This document shows, in pieces, positions 1 through 8,709 of a stretch of DNA of 64,000 nucleotides; position 1 is the stretch's first letter; each line of letters starts with the position of its first letter. Below the pieces are notes generated by a model, which ran no database searches, was not told where the DNA came from, and saw nothing but the letters and a program-made list of their open reading frames with translations. The DNA is from Achromobacter spanius. GTDB taxonomy: Bacteria; Pseudomonadota; Gammaproteobacteria; Burkholderiales; Burkholderiaceae_B. A program made the translations under genes and the position numbers. The DNA is taken from assembly GCF_002812705.1 (NCBI RefSeq), contig NZ_CP025030.1:1674001-1738000 (forward strand), read 5' to 3'.

Positions 1-61
1 TACGAATGGGTGCGTTCTGCGCCATTGTGGGGCGCGGATTAATTATTCTGGTGCATAAACA

Positions 62-76
62 GCACCGTCATGGTGC
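62..76. promoter_or_regulatory. NtrC-like binding palindrome
   Basis: The bases read GCACC, five spacer bases, GGTGC, a perfect match to the core of the NtrC (GlnG) enhancer consensus GCACY-N5-GGTGC. More GGTGC half-sites lie nearby (for example at 110-115 and 196-200). The controlled gene is not visible and may lie left of position 1. Assignment is by consensus only. Confidence 0.5.
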
Positions 77-85
77 GCAAGTGTA

Positions 86-100
86 TGGGAAATTTGTTGC
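86..100 (+). promoter_or_regulatory. Possible sigma-54 -24/-12 element
   Basis: TGGGAAATTTGTTGC has GG and GC separated by ten bases and fits TGG-N8-TTGC, the skeleton of the -24/-12 consensus, with mismatches in the -24 flank. It points right, where no plus-strand gene begins until pyrE, and is only 10 bp from the NtrC-like site, closer than a normal enhancer. It may be a chance match. Confidence 0.2.
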
Positions 101-133
101 CCTGCGCAAAGGTGCGAGAACGTCTTAGTGCGT

Positions 134-159
134 TGAAAAGAAAGCGTATTTTCTTTTCA
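134..159. repeat. AT-rich inverted repeat, 10-bp arms
   Basis: TGAAAAGAAA (134-143) and TTTCTTTTCA (150-159) are perfect reverse complements around a 6-bp spacer. It could be an operator or an RNA hairpin. It lies downstream of the NtrC-like site and has no visible target gene. Confidence 0.5.
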
Positions 160-462
160 TAAAATGGGGACGCATGTATAGAGAATTGCGGCCTTGGTGC
201 GGGAAAATGGCCAGAATTTCAGGGCAGGCGTTGATTTCGCTGGGGATTTTAATGTGTCCCCGTTTTGTGGCAATTAAGGCGGAGAGCTGGAATCGCCCTT
301 AGACCCCGCAAACAAAGGGGTTTGCCGCCAAGTCACGGGTTGGTAACCGCCTCACGGATAAGCTATACGTCCCTGATTATTTTTTTGATCGGAACGTGAT
401 GTCTGGCGCCCGTGGCGCCGGTCGACATCGGCGGACGCGCCGCGCGCGCCCGCTTTCACCTA

Positions 463-1251
463 TCAAAGCGTGGTGTCGTAATCGATCGTCAACGGCGCGT
501 GGTCGGAAAAGCGCTCGTCCTTGTAGATGGCCACGTTGCGCGCGCGGGCGGCAATGCCGGGCGTGGCGATCTGGTAATCGATCCGCCACCCGACGTTCTT
601 GGCCCAGGCCTGGCCACGGTTGCTCCACCAGGTGTACTGGTCGGGGCGGTCATCGATGGTACGGAACACGTCCACGAAGCCGCGCTTGTCGAAGACATCG
701 GTTAGCCACGCGCGCTCTTCGGGCAGGAAACCCGAATTCTTCATGTTGCCCTTCCAGTTCTTCAGGTCGATTTCCTTGTGCGCGATGTTCCAGTCGCCGC
801 AGATGACGAACTCGCGGCCGGTGGTTTTGTGCTCGTGCATCAGGGCGTCGATCCAGGGAGCGAAGCGGTCCAGGAATCGGTACTTGGCCTGTTGGCGTTC
901 GTCGCCGCTGGAGCCCGAGGGCAGGTAGGCGCTGACCACCGACAGGTTCTTCCAGTCGGCGCGGATGATGCGGCCCTCGGGGTCGAATTCTTCGCAGCCC
1001 AGGCCGATGTTCACGCGCTCGGCGGCGTTGCGCAGGTAGATGCCCACGCCGCTGTAGCCCTTTTTCACCGCGTGGTGGAAGTGGCCGGTATAGCCAGGCG
1101 GATGACGCAGGTCGTCAGTCAGGTCCGACTCGGCGATCTTGATTTCCTGAAGGCAAAGTATGTCCGCCGCATGCTTTTCCATCCAGGGTTGCAGGCCCTT
1201 GCGGAAAGCGGACCGGATGCCGTTGAGATTGATCGACGTGATGCGCAGCAA
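463..1251 (-). CDS. xth: Exodeoxyribonuclease III / AP endonuclease
   Basis: This is a 262-residue exonuclease-endonuclease-phosphatase fold protein of the ExoIII family, which cleaves abasic sites and removes 3' blocking groups during base-excision repair. Visible motifs are N8 in the SINLNGIRSA strand, the metal ligand E36 in LQEIK, D153 and N155 in GDWN, the DNA-binding GWRIDYQIA segment, and the catalytic D250-H251 pair in SDHAPLTIDY. The length is normal. The start is a TTG, chosen because AGGAG lies seven bases upstream and the frame begins directly with the conserved first beta strand. It is divergent from pyrE. Confidence 0.93.
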   Translation of the reverse strand: MLRITSINLNGIRSAFRKGLQPWMEKHAADILCLQEIKIAESDLTDDLRHPPGYTGHFHHAVKKGYSGVGIYLRNAAERVNIGLGCEEFDPEGRIIRADWKNLSVVSAYLPSGSSGDERQQAKYRFLDRFAPWIDALMHEHKTTGREFVICGDWNIAHKEIDLKNWKGNMKNSGFLPEERAWLTDVFDKRGFVDVFRTIDDRPDQYTWWSNRGQAWAKNVGWRIDYQIATPGIAARARNVAIYKDERFSDHAPLTIDYDTTL

Positions 1252-1382
1252 AGCGAAACTCCTGTAAAGCGGCCCGGGGGCCGGAACAATGCCAGGAATT
1301 TAACCGACTCGGCGCCGTGGGCAGGGAATAGCCCCGACAACGGATAAAATGCGGGGGTTTGCCATTCACCGGACCCACTCGC

Positions 1383-2081
1383 ATGCCCGCCGCCACTCCT
1401 GCCACCCCGTCTTCCGCCACGCCTCAAGAATTCGTCCGCTTCGCCCTTGATGAAGGCGTGCTGCGCTTTGGCAGCTTCAAGGTCAAATCGGGTCGGATCA
1501 GCCCGTACTTCTTCAATGCCGGCCTGTTCAACAGCGGCCGCGCGGTCGGCAAGCTGGCGCAGTTCTATGCCCAGGCGTTGCTGGATTCCGGCGTGCAGTT
1601 CGACATGCTGTTCGGCCCGGCGTACAAGGGAATTCCGCTGGCAACCGCAACGGCGGTGGCGCTGGCAGGGCACCCGGCGATGGGCGGCCGCAACGACGTG
1701 CCGTTCGCCTACAACCGCAAGGAAGCCAAGGACCACGGCGAAGGCGGCACCCTGGTCGGCGCGCCGCTCAAGGGCAAGGTCGTCATCATCGACGACGTGA
1801 TCACGGCGGGCACGTCAGTGCGCGAATCGGTGGAAATCATCCGCAACGCGGGCGCCGAACCGGCCGCCGTGCTGATCGCCCTGGACCGCATGGAACGCGC
1901 CGGCCCGGATGACGCGCTGTCCCCCCATTCCGCCGTGCAGGACGTGGCCAAGACGTACGGCATTCCGGTGGTGGCGATTGCATCGCTGTCGGACATCATG
2001 GCCCTGCTGCAAGACGACGCCTCTTTCGCGGAAAACCGCGATGCGGTACAGGCGTATCGGACGAAGTACGGGGTGAAGTAA
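1383..2081 (+). CDS. pyrE: Orotate phosphoribosyltransferase
   Basis: This 232-residue type I phosphoribosyltransferase converts orotate and PRPP to OMP, the fifth step of pyrimidine synthesis. The PRPP-binding signature [13 protein letters not shown] is intact, as are the N-terminal [11 protein letters not shown] segment and the [11 protein letters not shown] loop. The ATG at 1383 is preferred over an in-frame TTG at 1359, because family members begin shortly before the [12 protein letters not shown] helix. It is divergent from xth and convergent with the small Phd-like gene. Confidence 0.95.
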   Translation: MPAATPATPSSATPQEFVRFALDEGVLRFGSFKVKSGRISPYFFNAGLFNSGRAVGKLAQFYAQALLDSGVQFDMLFGPAYKGIPLATATAVALAGHPAMGGRNDVPFAYNRKEAKDHGEGGTLVGAPLKGKVVIIDDVITAGTSVRESVEIIRNAGAEPAAVLIALDRMERAGPDDALSPHSAVQDVAKTYGIPVVAIASLSDIMALLQDDASFAENRDAVQAYRTKYGVK

Positions 2082-2096
2082 GCGGTTTGGATGGGC

Positions 2097-2121
2097 ACCG
2101 GGCCGCTGCCCCGCGCCCGGT
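2097..2121. terminator. Possible stem-loop after pyrE
   Basis: ACCGGGC (2097-2103) and GCCCGGT (2115-2121) form a GC-rich stem with an 11-base loop between the convergent pyrE and Phd-like genes. No T tract follows, so it is a weak terminator candidate. Confidence 0.3.
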
Positions 2122-2159
2122 CATCCATAGCGCGCCACGGGCTCGGCGACGGTTTTCAT
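2121..2159 (-). pseudogene. 12-codon ORF coupled to the Phd-like gene, possible toxin remnant
   Basis: The stop of the Phd-like gene overlaps an ATG as ATGA (2159-2156), the junction typical of antitoxin-toxin pairs. The frame encodes MKTVAEPVARYG and then stops at 2121. The remaining space to pyrE (40 bp) cannot hold a toxin. This fits a truncated partner gene, but it is too short to identify and may be chance. Confidence 0.25.
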
Positions 2160-2404
2160 CGCTGGTCCTCGGTTACCCAGGCGCGGAGTTGTTCGTCCGA
2201 GATGCCTCGGTTTAAGGCGAAGCCCCGCAACGCCAGGATCGCGTCGTACATGTCTTCGGTCATATCAGGATTCGCCGGGCGAATGTAGGCGCGTGCCTTG
2301 CCGTCCTTCACGATGACGATGCGCGCACCGTTCTGTGCAGCCACGATCAACGTCTCAAGCTGTTTTGCAACCGCTTCCTGCGGCACTTCGATGTAGTCAG
2401 ACAT
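2156..2404 (-). CDS. Small orphan protein, Phd/YefM antitoxin-like
   Basis: An 82-residue protein whose first 45 residues fit the Phd/YefM pattern: a short N-terminal strand (IEVPQEA), a helix (AKQLETLIVAAQ), then NGARIVIVKDGKARAYIRP, resembling the antitoxin 'G..vvI.k.Gk..a.l.p' hairpin. The C-terminal half (DMYDAILALRGFALNRGISDEQLRAW) is helical and is not recognised. No full toxin gene follows; instead a 12-codon ORF overlaps its stop by ATGA (see 2121-2159). The function is not proved. It could equally be a free-standing Phd-fold regulator. Confidence 0.6.
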   Translation of the reverse strand: MSDYIEVPQEAVAKQLETLIVAAQNGARIVIVKDGKARAYIRPANPDMTEDMYDAILALRGFALNRGISDEQLRAWVTEDQR

Positions 2405-2450
2405 TGGGGATCTCCGATCAAGAATTGGCCATCCCCATTCTTGGCAAAAG

Positions 2451-2481
2451 AAAAGGCCGCGGCAATGTGCCGCGGCCTTTT
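2451..2481. terminator. Bidirectional rho-independent terminator of gatB
   Basis: GGCCGCGGCA (2455-2464) and TGCCGCGGCC (2468-2477) form a perfect 10-bp stem with a 3-base loop, flanked by AAAA before and TTTT after, so it can work on both strands. It ends the gatCAB operon on the minus strand. Confidence 0.9.
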
Positions 2482-2506
2482 GTCGGACTGATCCCTGTCT
2501 TGGCTA

Positions 2507-3964
2507 TCAGCCGCCCAGCTTTTCCTTGAGCAGGTCGTTCACTTGCTGCGGGTTGGCCTTGCCGCGTGCGGCTTTCATGATCTGGCCCACCAGTGAATTG
2601 AACGCCTTTTGCTTGCCGGCCCGGTACTCTTCGACGATGGCCGGGTTGGCGGCCAGCACGTCGTCGATCATGGCGCCGATGGCGCCCGTGTCGCTGATCT
2701 GCTTCAGGCCGCGTGCGTCGATGATGGCGTCGGCGTCGCCGCCGTTTTCACCGGCCCACATGGCGCCGAAGACTTCGCGGGCGATCTTGTTGGAGATCGT
2801 GCCGTCGATGATGCGGCTGATCAGAGCCGCCAGCGCGGGTGCCTGCACGGGCGAATCGGCGATGCTCTTTTCGTCCTTGTTCAAGGCGGCGGAGACTTCG
2901 CCCATGACCCAGTTCGCGGCCAGCTTGGCCTGGCCCGCCGGCAGTGCGTTGGCCACGGCCTGGAAGTAGGCGGCCAGATCGCGGCTGACCGTCAGTTGGG
3001 CGGCATCGTAGGCGGGCAGGCCGTATTCCGATTCGAAGCGGGCGCGTTGCGCGGCCGGCAGTTCGGGCATGGCGGCGCGCACTTCATCGACCCATGCGCT
3101 GGAGATCACCAGCGTGGGCAGGTCGGGGTCGGGGAAGTAGCGGTAGTCGTGCGCGTCTTCCTTGCTGCGCATGCTGCGGGTTTCGTCGCGGTCGGCATCG
3201 TACAGGCGGGTTTCCTGCACGACCGTGCCGCCGTCTTCGATCAGTTCGATCTGGCGGCGCGCTTCGTAGACGATGGCGCGTTCCAGGAAGCGGAACGAGT
3301 TGACGTTCTTGATTTCGGTGCGGGTGCCGAATTCTTTTTGGCCGACCGGGCGCACGGACACGTTGGCGTCGCAGCGGAACGAGCCTTCCTGCATGTTGCC
3401 GTCGCAAATGCCCAGCCACACGACCAGGCTGTGCAGCGCGCGGGCGTAGGCCACGGCTTCGGCGGCCGAGCGCATTTCGGGCTCGGTCACGATTTCCAGC
3501 AGCGGGGTGCCGGCGCGGTTCAGGTCGATGCCGCTGGCGGGCGAGCCGTTGGCCAGCGTGAAGTCGTCGTGCAGCGATTTGCCGGCGTCTTCTTCCAGGT
3601 GGGCACGCGTCAGGTTGACGGTTTTTTCTTCTTCGCCGACAAAGAACGACAGCGTTCCACCCACCACGACGGGCAGTTCGTACTGGCTGATCTGATAGCC
3701 CTTGGGCAGGTCGGGGTAGAAGTAGTTCTTGCGCGCAAAGACCGAGCGCGGCGCGATGGTCGCGCCCACGGCCAGCCCAAAGCGGATGGCGCGTTCAGCC
3801 GCGCCCCGGTTCATGACGGGCAGGCTGCCCGGCAAGGCCAGATCCACTTCATTGGCATGCGTGTTGGGCGCCGCGCCGAATTGCGTGCTGCTGCCCGAAA
3901 AAATCTTGGAGTCGGTGGAAAGCTGGGTGTGCGTTTCCAGGCCGATGACGATTTCCCAGTTCAT
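2507..3964 (-). CDS. gatB: Asp-tRNA(Asn)/Glu-tRNA(Gln) amidotransferase subunit B
   Basis: This 485-residue subunit of GatCAB activates the mischarged glutamyl or aspartyl residue and receives ammonia from GatA to make Gln-tRNA(Gln) or Asn-tRNA(Asn). The protein begins with the family signature [15 protein letters not shown], followed by [12 protein letters not shown] and [15 protein letters not shown] in the catalytic cradle. The helical and YqeY-like tail occupies roughly residues 330-485 and ends [17 protein letters not shown] five codons upstream is in frame, but the ATG matches family N-termini. It is last in the operon, 104 bp after gatA. Confidence 0.97.
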   Translation of the reverse strand: MNWEIVIGLETHTQLSTDSKIFSGSSTQFGAAPNTHANEVDLALPGSLPVMNRGAAERAIRFGLAVGATIAPRSVFARKNYFYPDLPKGYQISQYELPVVVGGTLSFFVGEEEKTVNLTRAHLEEDAGKSLHDDFTLANGSPASGIDLNRAGTPLLEIVTEPEMRSAAEAVAYARALHSLVVWLGICDGNMQEGSFRCDANVSVRPVGQKEFGTRTEIKNVNSFRFLERAIVYEARRQIELIEDGGTVVQETRLYDADRDETRSMRSKEDAHDYRYFPDPDLPTLVISSAWVDEVRAAMPELPAAQRARFESEYGLPAYDAAQLTVSRDLAAYFQAVANALPAGQAKLAANWVMGEVSAALNKDEKSIADSPVQAPALAALISRIIDGTISNKIAREVFGAMWAGENGGDADAIIDARGLKQISDTGAIGAMIDDVLAANPAIVEEYRAGKQKAFNSLVGQIMKAARGKANPQQVNDLLKEKLGG

Positions 3965-4068
3965 TATCTGTAGTTCCAATCAGTAGTGCCGCGGCTGCGG
4001 CGCCGGGCCGCCCGAAACGCCGGCAGTCCCCAGGGGGGACCTCGGACGTAAGGGGCGTGGGGGCATCA

Positions 4069-5595
4069 TCACAGCGGGGACCGCTTGTGCCAGTCCGAGA
4101 CTTGTTGGTAGCGGTCGGCGATGGCCAGGAGCCTGCCTTCATCGAAGTAGTTGCCGATGATCTGCAGGCCGACCGGACGCTTGCCGTTGTCGCCGCCAAA
4201 GCCGCAGGGGATCGACATTGCGGGCAAACCGGCCAGGCTCACGCCCAACGTGTAGACGTCGGCCAGCCAGTCGGCGGTGGGGTCGTCGCGGTTGTCGCCG
4301 ATGTTCTTGGCGACCGACGGCGTGACCGGGCCCATGATGACGTCGCACTGGTCGGCGTAGGCGCGCTGGAAATCTTGCGCGATCAGACGGCGCAGGCGCT
4401 GTGCCTGCAAATAATAGGCGTCGTAGTAACCGTGGGACAGCACGTACGTGCCGATCAGGATGCGGCGCTTGACCTCGTCGCCGAAGCCTTCGGCGCGCGA
4501 GCGGCTGATCATCTCGTTCAAATCGCCGTATTGCTTGGTGCGGTGGCCGTAGCGCACGCCGTCATAGCGGGCCAGGTTGCTGGACGCTTCCGCCGGGGCA
4601 ATGACGTAGTACGCCGGGATGGCCAGTTCCGTGCGGGGCAGGGAGACCGGCACGCGCACGGCGCCCAGCGCTTCGAACTGGGCCAGCGCGGCTTCCACCG
4701 CGGCGGCCACATCGGCCGCCAGGCCGGCGCCGAAATATTCTTCGGGCACGCCGATGCGCAGGCCCTTCAGGGGCTGGCTGCCGGCAGCGTCGAACTTTCC
4801 TTGCGCGGCGTCGAAGTCGCGGCGGACGCGGCCGGGCTCGTTCACGGCGGCATCGCACTTTTCAAGGCTGGTGGCGTCGCGCGGATCAAAGCCGCTGATG
4901 ACGTCCAGCAGTTCAAGCAGGTCGCGGCTGCTTTGCGCCAACGGGCCTGCCTGGTCCAGGCTGGATCCGAAAGCCACCATGCCATAGCGCGACACGGTGC
5001 CGTAGGTGGGCTTGATGCCGCTGACGCCGCACAGCGCGGCGGGCTGGCGCACCGAACCGCCGGTGTCGGTGCCGGTGGCGGCGGCCACCAGGCGCGCGGC
5101 CACCGCGGCGGCCGAGCCACCCGACGACCCGCCCGGAACGGCGGCGTGGTCCCAGGGGTTCTTCACGACGCCGTAGGCGGAATTCTCGTTGCCGGAGCCC
5201 ATGGCGAATTCGTCGCAGTTGAGCTTGCCGATGGACACGGCGCCCGCCAAGCCCAGGCGCTCGACAACGGTGGCGTCGAACGGGCTGACGTAGCCGTCCA
5301 GCATCTTGCTGCCGGCGGTGGTGCGCCAGCCGCGGGTCACGAAAGCGTCTTTGTGGGCGATGGGCACGCCGGCCAAGGGGCCGGCCGAACCGTCGGCCAG
5401 GGCGGCGTCGGCGGCGCGGGCCTGGGCCAGCGTCAATTCAGCGTCAATATGTAAAAAGCAATTCAGGCCGCTGGCCGCATCGGCGGCCGCCAAGGCGCTT
5501 TGCGCCAGTTCGACGGCGCTGACCTGGCGTTGGGCGAGGGCCGCGCGCAAGGCGGCGATCCCCTCGAATTGGGTATGCAAGGCAGGTTTTGTCAT
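4069..5595 (-). CDS. gatA: Glutamyl-tRNA amidotransferase subunit A (amidase)
   Basis: This 508-residue amidase-signature enzyme hydrolyses glutamine to supply ammonia to GatB. The Ser-cisSer-Lys triad is visible: the Lys in PIAHKDAF (about residue 81), the cis-Ser region in [15 protein letters not shown] (about 155) and the nucleophile region [11 protein letters not shown] (about 177). Its length is normal for GatA. The start lies 3 bp from the gatC stop, so the two are probably translationally coupled. Confidence 0.97.
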   Translation of the reverse strand: MTKPALHTQFEGIAALRAALAQRQVSAVELAQSALAAADAASGLNCFLHIDAELTLAQARAADAALADGSAGPLAGVPIAHKDAFVTRGWRTTAGSKMLDGYVSPFDATVVERLGLAGAVSIGKLNCDEFAMGSGNENSAYGVVKNPWDHAAVPGGSSGGSAAAVAARLVAAATGTDTGGSVRQPAALCGVSGIKPTYGTVSRYGMVAFGSSLDQAGPLAQSSRDLLELLDVISGFDPRDATSLEKCDAAVNEPGRVRRDFDAAQGKFDAAGSQPLKGLRIGVPEEYFGAGLAADVAAAVEAALAQFEALGAVRVPVSLPRTELAIPAYYVIAPAEASSNLARYDGVRYGHRTKQYGDLNEMISRSRAEGFGDEVKRRILIGTYVLSHGYYDAYYLQAQRLRRLIAQDFQRAYADQCDVIMGPVTPSVAKNIGDNRDDPTADWLADVYTLGVSLAGLPAMSIPCGFGGDNGKRPVGLQIIGNYFDEGRLLAIADRYQQVSDWHKRSPL

Positions 5596-5598
5596 GGC

Positions 5599-5907
5599 TT
5601 AGTCGAGGACTTTAGGAACCAGGAACAAGCCTTCCTGGGCGTCGGGGGCATTGGCCAGCAGCGCCTGGCGGCGGGCCTCGGAGCTGGCCTCCGTCACGGC
5701 GTCTTCACGCAGGCGCAGCACAATGTCCTCATGGGCGGACAGGGGGTGGGCCAGCGGTTCGACGCCTTGGGTGTCGACGGACTGAAGCCGTTCTATCAAG
5801 TGGAGAATGCCGTTAAGCTCCGCCTGCGCAAGTGTGCGCTGGTCGGGGGTCAATTCGATTCTGGCCAGCCGGGCAATGCGGGCCACATCTGTGTCATTAA
5901 GCGCCAT
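5599..5907 (-). CDS. gatC: Glutamyl-tRNA amidotransferase subunit C
   Basis: A 102-residue chaperone-like subunit that wraps the GatA-GatB interface. The start MALNDTDVARIARLARIEL is the usual GatC N-terminal helix, followed by the conserved LNGILHLIERLQSVDTQGVEPLAHP linker. It is first in gatCAB and divergent from mreB. The presence of gatCAB indicates that at least one of Gln-tRNA or Asn-tRNA is made by transamidation. Confidence 0.95.
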   Translation of the reverse strand: MALNDTDVARIARLARIELTPDQRTLAQAELNGILHLIERLQSVDTQGVEPLAHPLSAHEDIVLRLREDAVTEASSEARRQALLANAPDAQEGLFLVPKVLD

Positions 5908-5983
5908 AGGGATTGCAAAATCGATAAGCGAAGGCCGAAGGGCGGGACTGGGCAGTATGCATGCGCCGAACCCGTTACAAAGC

Positions 5984-6012
5984 TTGAATAGCCTGCATTT
6001 ATGCGCTATTTC
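5984..6012 (+). promoter_or_regulatory. Candidate mreB promoter
   Basis: TTGAAT (5984-5989) and TATTTC (6007-6012) are separated by 17 bases, about 120 bp before mreB, in an AT-rich island between gatC and mreB. Alternative AT-rich -10 candidates lie at 6020-6035, so the assignment is tentative. Confidence 0.35.
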
Positions 6013-6128
6013 CGGTGAAATTATAAGTTATGATTCACGGTTTAATCGCCGTGATGACAGGCGGACCCGACCTTTTTCGGGCCATACGCCCCCCGGCATG
6101 AACCCAATTCCCCCCAGAATTTAGCTGA

Positions 6129-7178
<1,050 letters not shown>

Positions 7179-7189
7179 TACCGCCCGCC

Positions 7190-7255
7190 AGCCCGGAGCC
7201 CCGCTTTTTTCCGGCTCCGGCCGCTGCGGGGGCTACGGACGCGGGCGTCCGGGCT
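7190..7255. repeat. Nested stem-loop in the mreB-mreC gap
   Basis: AGCCCGGA (7190-7197) pairs with TCCGGGCT (7248-7255), and an inner GGAGCC/GGCTCC pair encloses a T6 run. On RNA this could be an attenuating or processing hairpin that lowers mreC relative to mreB. It could act as a partial terminator. Confidence 0.4.
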
Positions 7256-7262
7256 GAGATTC

Positions 7263-8147
7263 ATGCAACGACAAGGGACCCCCCCCCTATTCAGGCGCGG
7301 CCCACCTGCGGAGGTGCGGCTGGTCGTTCTGGTCGTCCTTGCTTTGGTTCTGATCATCATGGATTCGCAATGGCGCATGCTGGAACCGGCGCGCCGTACG
7401 ATTGCCGTGGCGCTGTACCCGTTCCAGCGCGCCGTCATGGCGCCGCGCGATCTGGTCCAGCAGGTCAACGAGTGGGTCAACGCGGCCAACCTCATCCGCA
7501 GTGAAAACGAAGCCTTGCAGCGCCAGCGCATCGAGCTGGCGCAAGTGGCGTCGCACGCCGCGCAACTGGCCGCCGAAAACGCGCAATTGCGCCGCCTGCT
7601 GGGTGTGACCGATACCGTGGCGCAATCGGCCGTGGTGGTCGAAGTCATGTACGAACCCACCAACGCGTTCACGCAACGGCTGGTGTTCAACAAGGGCAGC
7701 AAGGCGGGCTTGGCGCCGGGCATGCCGGTTATCGACGAAGGCGGCGTGGTCGGCCAGATCGTGCGCGTGACGCCGATGACGGCCGAAGCCGCCCTGGTTA
7801 CCGATGAGCAAGTGTCCATTCCCGTGCAATTGCTGCGCAACGGCCTGCGCCTGATCGCGTTCGGGGGCAATTCGCCCGGCAAGATGGAAGTTCGTTACCT
7901 TGCCGCCAATGCCGACATCAAGGAAGGCGATACTATCGTCACCAGCGGCGTCGGCGGTCTGTTTCCCGCCGGCCTGCCCGTGGCCAAAGTGACTTCGGTC
8001 GAACGCGACACCGCTTCCGGTTTCGCCCGCGCCGTATGTGAACCGCTGGCCCACCCCGAACGCTATCGCCACTTCCTGGTCTTGCAGGTGGATGTGGCCC
8101 GCGCCGAGTCCAACCGTCAGGAGGTCGATTCCGGTGGATCGGACTAA
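7263..8147 (+). CDS. mreC: Rod-shape determining protein MreC
   Basis: A 294-residue bitopic inner-membrane protein that activates the PBP2-RodA synthase. A single TM segment spans about residues 18-35 (VRLVVLVVLALVLIIMD), followed by a periplasmic coiled coil (about 70-115, rich in ENEALQRQRIELAQ) and two beta-barrel domains with the conserved PVIDEGGVVGQIVRVTP segment. Length is normal. Its last 14 bp overlap mreD, indicating coupling. Confidence 0.96.
   Translation: MQRQGTPPLFRRGPPAEVRLVVLVVLALVLIIMDSQWRMLEPARRTIAVALYPFQRAVMAPRDLVQQVNEWVNAANLIRSENEALQRQRIELAQVASHAAQLAAENAQLRRLLGVTDTVAQSAVVVEVMYEPTNAFTQRLVFNKGSKAGLAPGMPVIDEGGVVGQIVRVTPMTAEAALVTDEQVSIPVQLLRNGLRLIAFGGNSPGKMEVRYLAANADIKEGDTIVTSGVGGLFPAGLPVAKVTSVERDTASGFARAVCEPLAHPERYRHFLVLQVDVARAESNRQEVDSGGSD
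8119..8124 (+). promoter_or_regulatory. Ribosome-binding site that sets the mreD start
   Basis: AGGAGG lies nine bases before the GTG at 8134, inside the end of mreC. It decides between this GTG and an upstream in-frame ATG at 8038 that would give an atypical, non-hydrophobic extension. Confidence 0.7.
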
Positions 8148-8694
8148 TCAATCGCAACCCAGGCGCCGTCTGGGCACGCCCAGCAACGTACACCCCGACC
8201 GCCTTTCCGGGCCGGCACACGGCGTGTTTGTCTGGGGGACAGTGCTGCTGGTGTGGCTGGTGTCGTTGCTGCCTTGGCGGTTGTGGCAGGGCGCGCCCGA
8301 TGTGCTGCTGCTGATCATCGCCTTCTGGTGCGTGCACGAACCGCGCCGCGTCGGTCTCTTCACCGCGTTCTTCTTCGGCTTGCTGATGGACGTGCACGAC
8401 GCAGGCCTGCTGGGCGAACATGCCTTGTCCTACACCCTGGTCGCCTATGGCGCCGTGGTGCTGCATCGCCGGCTGCAACGGTTCGATCTCTGGAGCCAGG
8501 CGATGCACATGCTGCCCGTGTTCTTCGTCGCCCGTTTCCTGACGCAGATCATCCACGCCTGGCTGGCGGGAAAGTGGCCGGGCTGGGACTGGTGCATCAG
8601 CGTGGCCATCACGGCCGCCTTGTGGCCGTTGGCGGGCTGGGTCCTGCATCTGCCGCAGCGTGGCGCCGACGACGCTGAATCCTCCTCCGCCTGA
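8134..8694 (+). CDS. mreD: Rod-shape determining protein MreD
   Basis: A polytopic inner-membrane protein of 186 residues that associates with MreC. It is almost wholly hydrophobic after residue 28, with about five TM segments (GVFVWGTVLLVWLVSLLP, VLLLIIAFWCV, GLFTAFFFGLLMDV, MLPVFFVARFL, WCISVAITAALWPL). The motif GLLMDVHDAGLLGEHAL is the family's conserved loop. The GTG start at 8134 was chosen from its AGGAGG site. It overlaps mreC by 14 bp. Confidence 0.9.
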   Translation: MDRTNQSQPRRRLGTPSNVHPDRLSGPAHGVFVWGTVLLVWLVSLLPWRLWQGAPDVLLLIIAFWCVHEPRRVGLFTAFFFGLLMDVHDAGLLGEHALSYTLVAYGAVVLHRRLQRFDLWSQAMHMLPVFFVARFLTQIIHAWLAGKWPGWDWCISVAITAALWPLAGWVLHLPQRGADDAESSSA

Positions 8695-8709
8695 TGGCGG
8701 CGATGCCTG

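Larger units (their letters stand above)
1..462. other. Non-coding region at the left edge, downstream of xth
   Basis: No convincing coding region is visible here. The stretch is more AT-rich than its surroundings and carries an NtrC-like palindrome (62-76), a sigma-54-like element (86-100) and an AT-rich inverted repeat (134-159). Smaller symmetric elements are GCAAAC/GTTTGC around 308-325 and GGCGCC twice near 407-419. It is probably the regulatory region of a gene lying left of the window, but that gene is not visible. Confidence 0.5.

Noticed and set aside
2609..3973. Long plus-strand ORF opposite gatB
   Set aside because: It is a GC-driven shadow of gatB with low-complexity His/Gly/Ala composition. 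Similar antisense frames over gatA, cydC and the FAD/Fe-S gene were dropped for the same reason.
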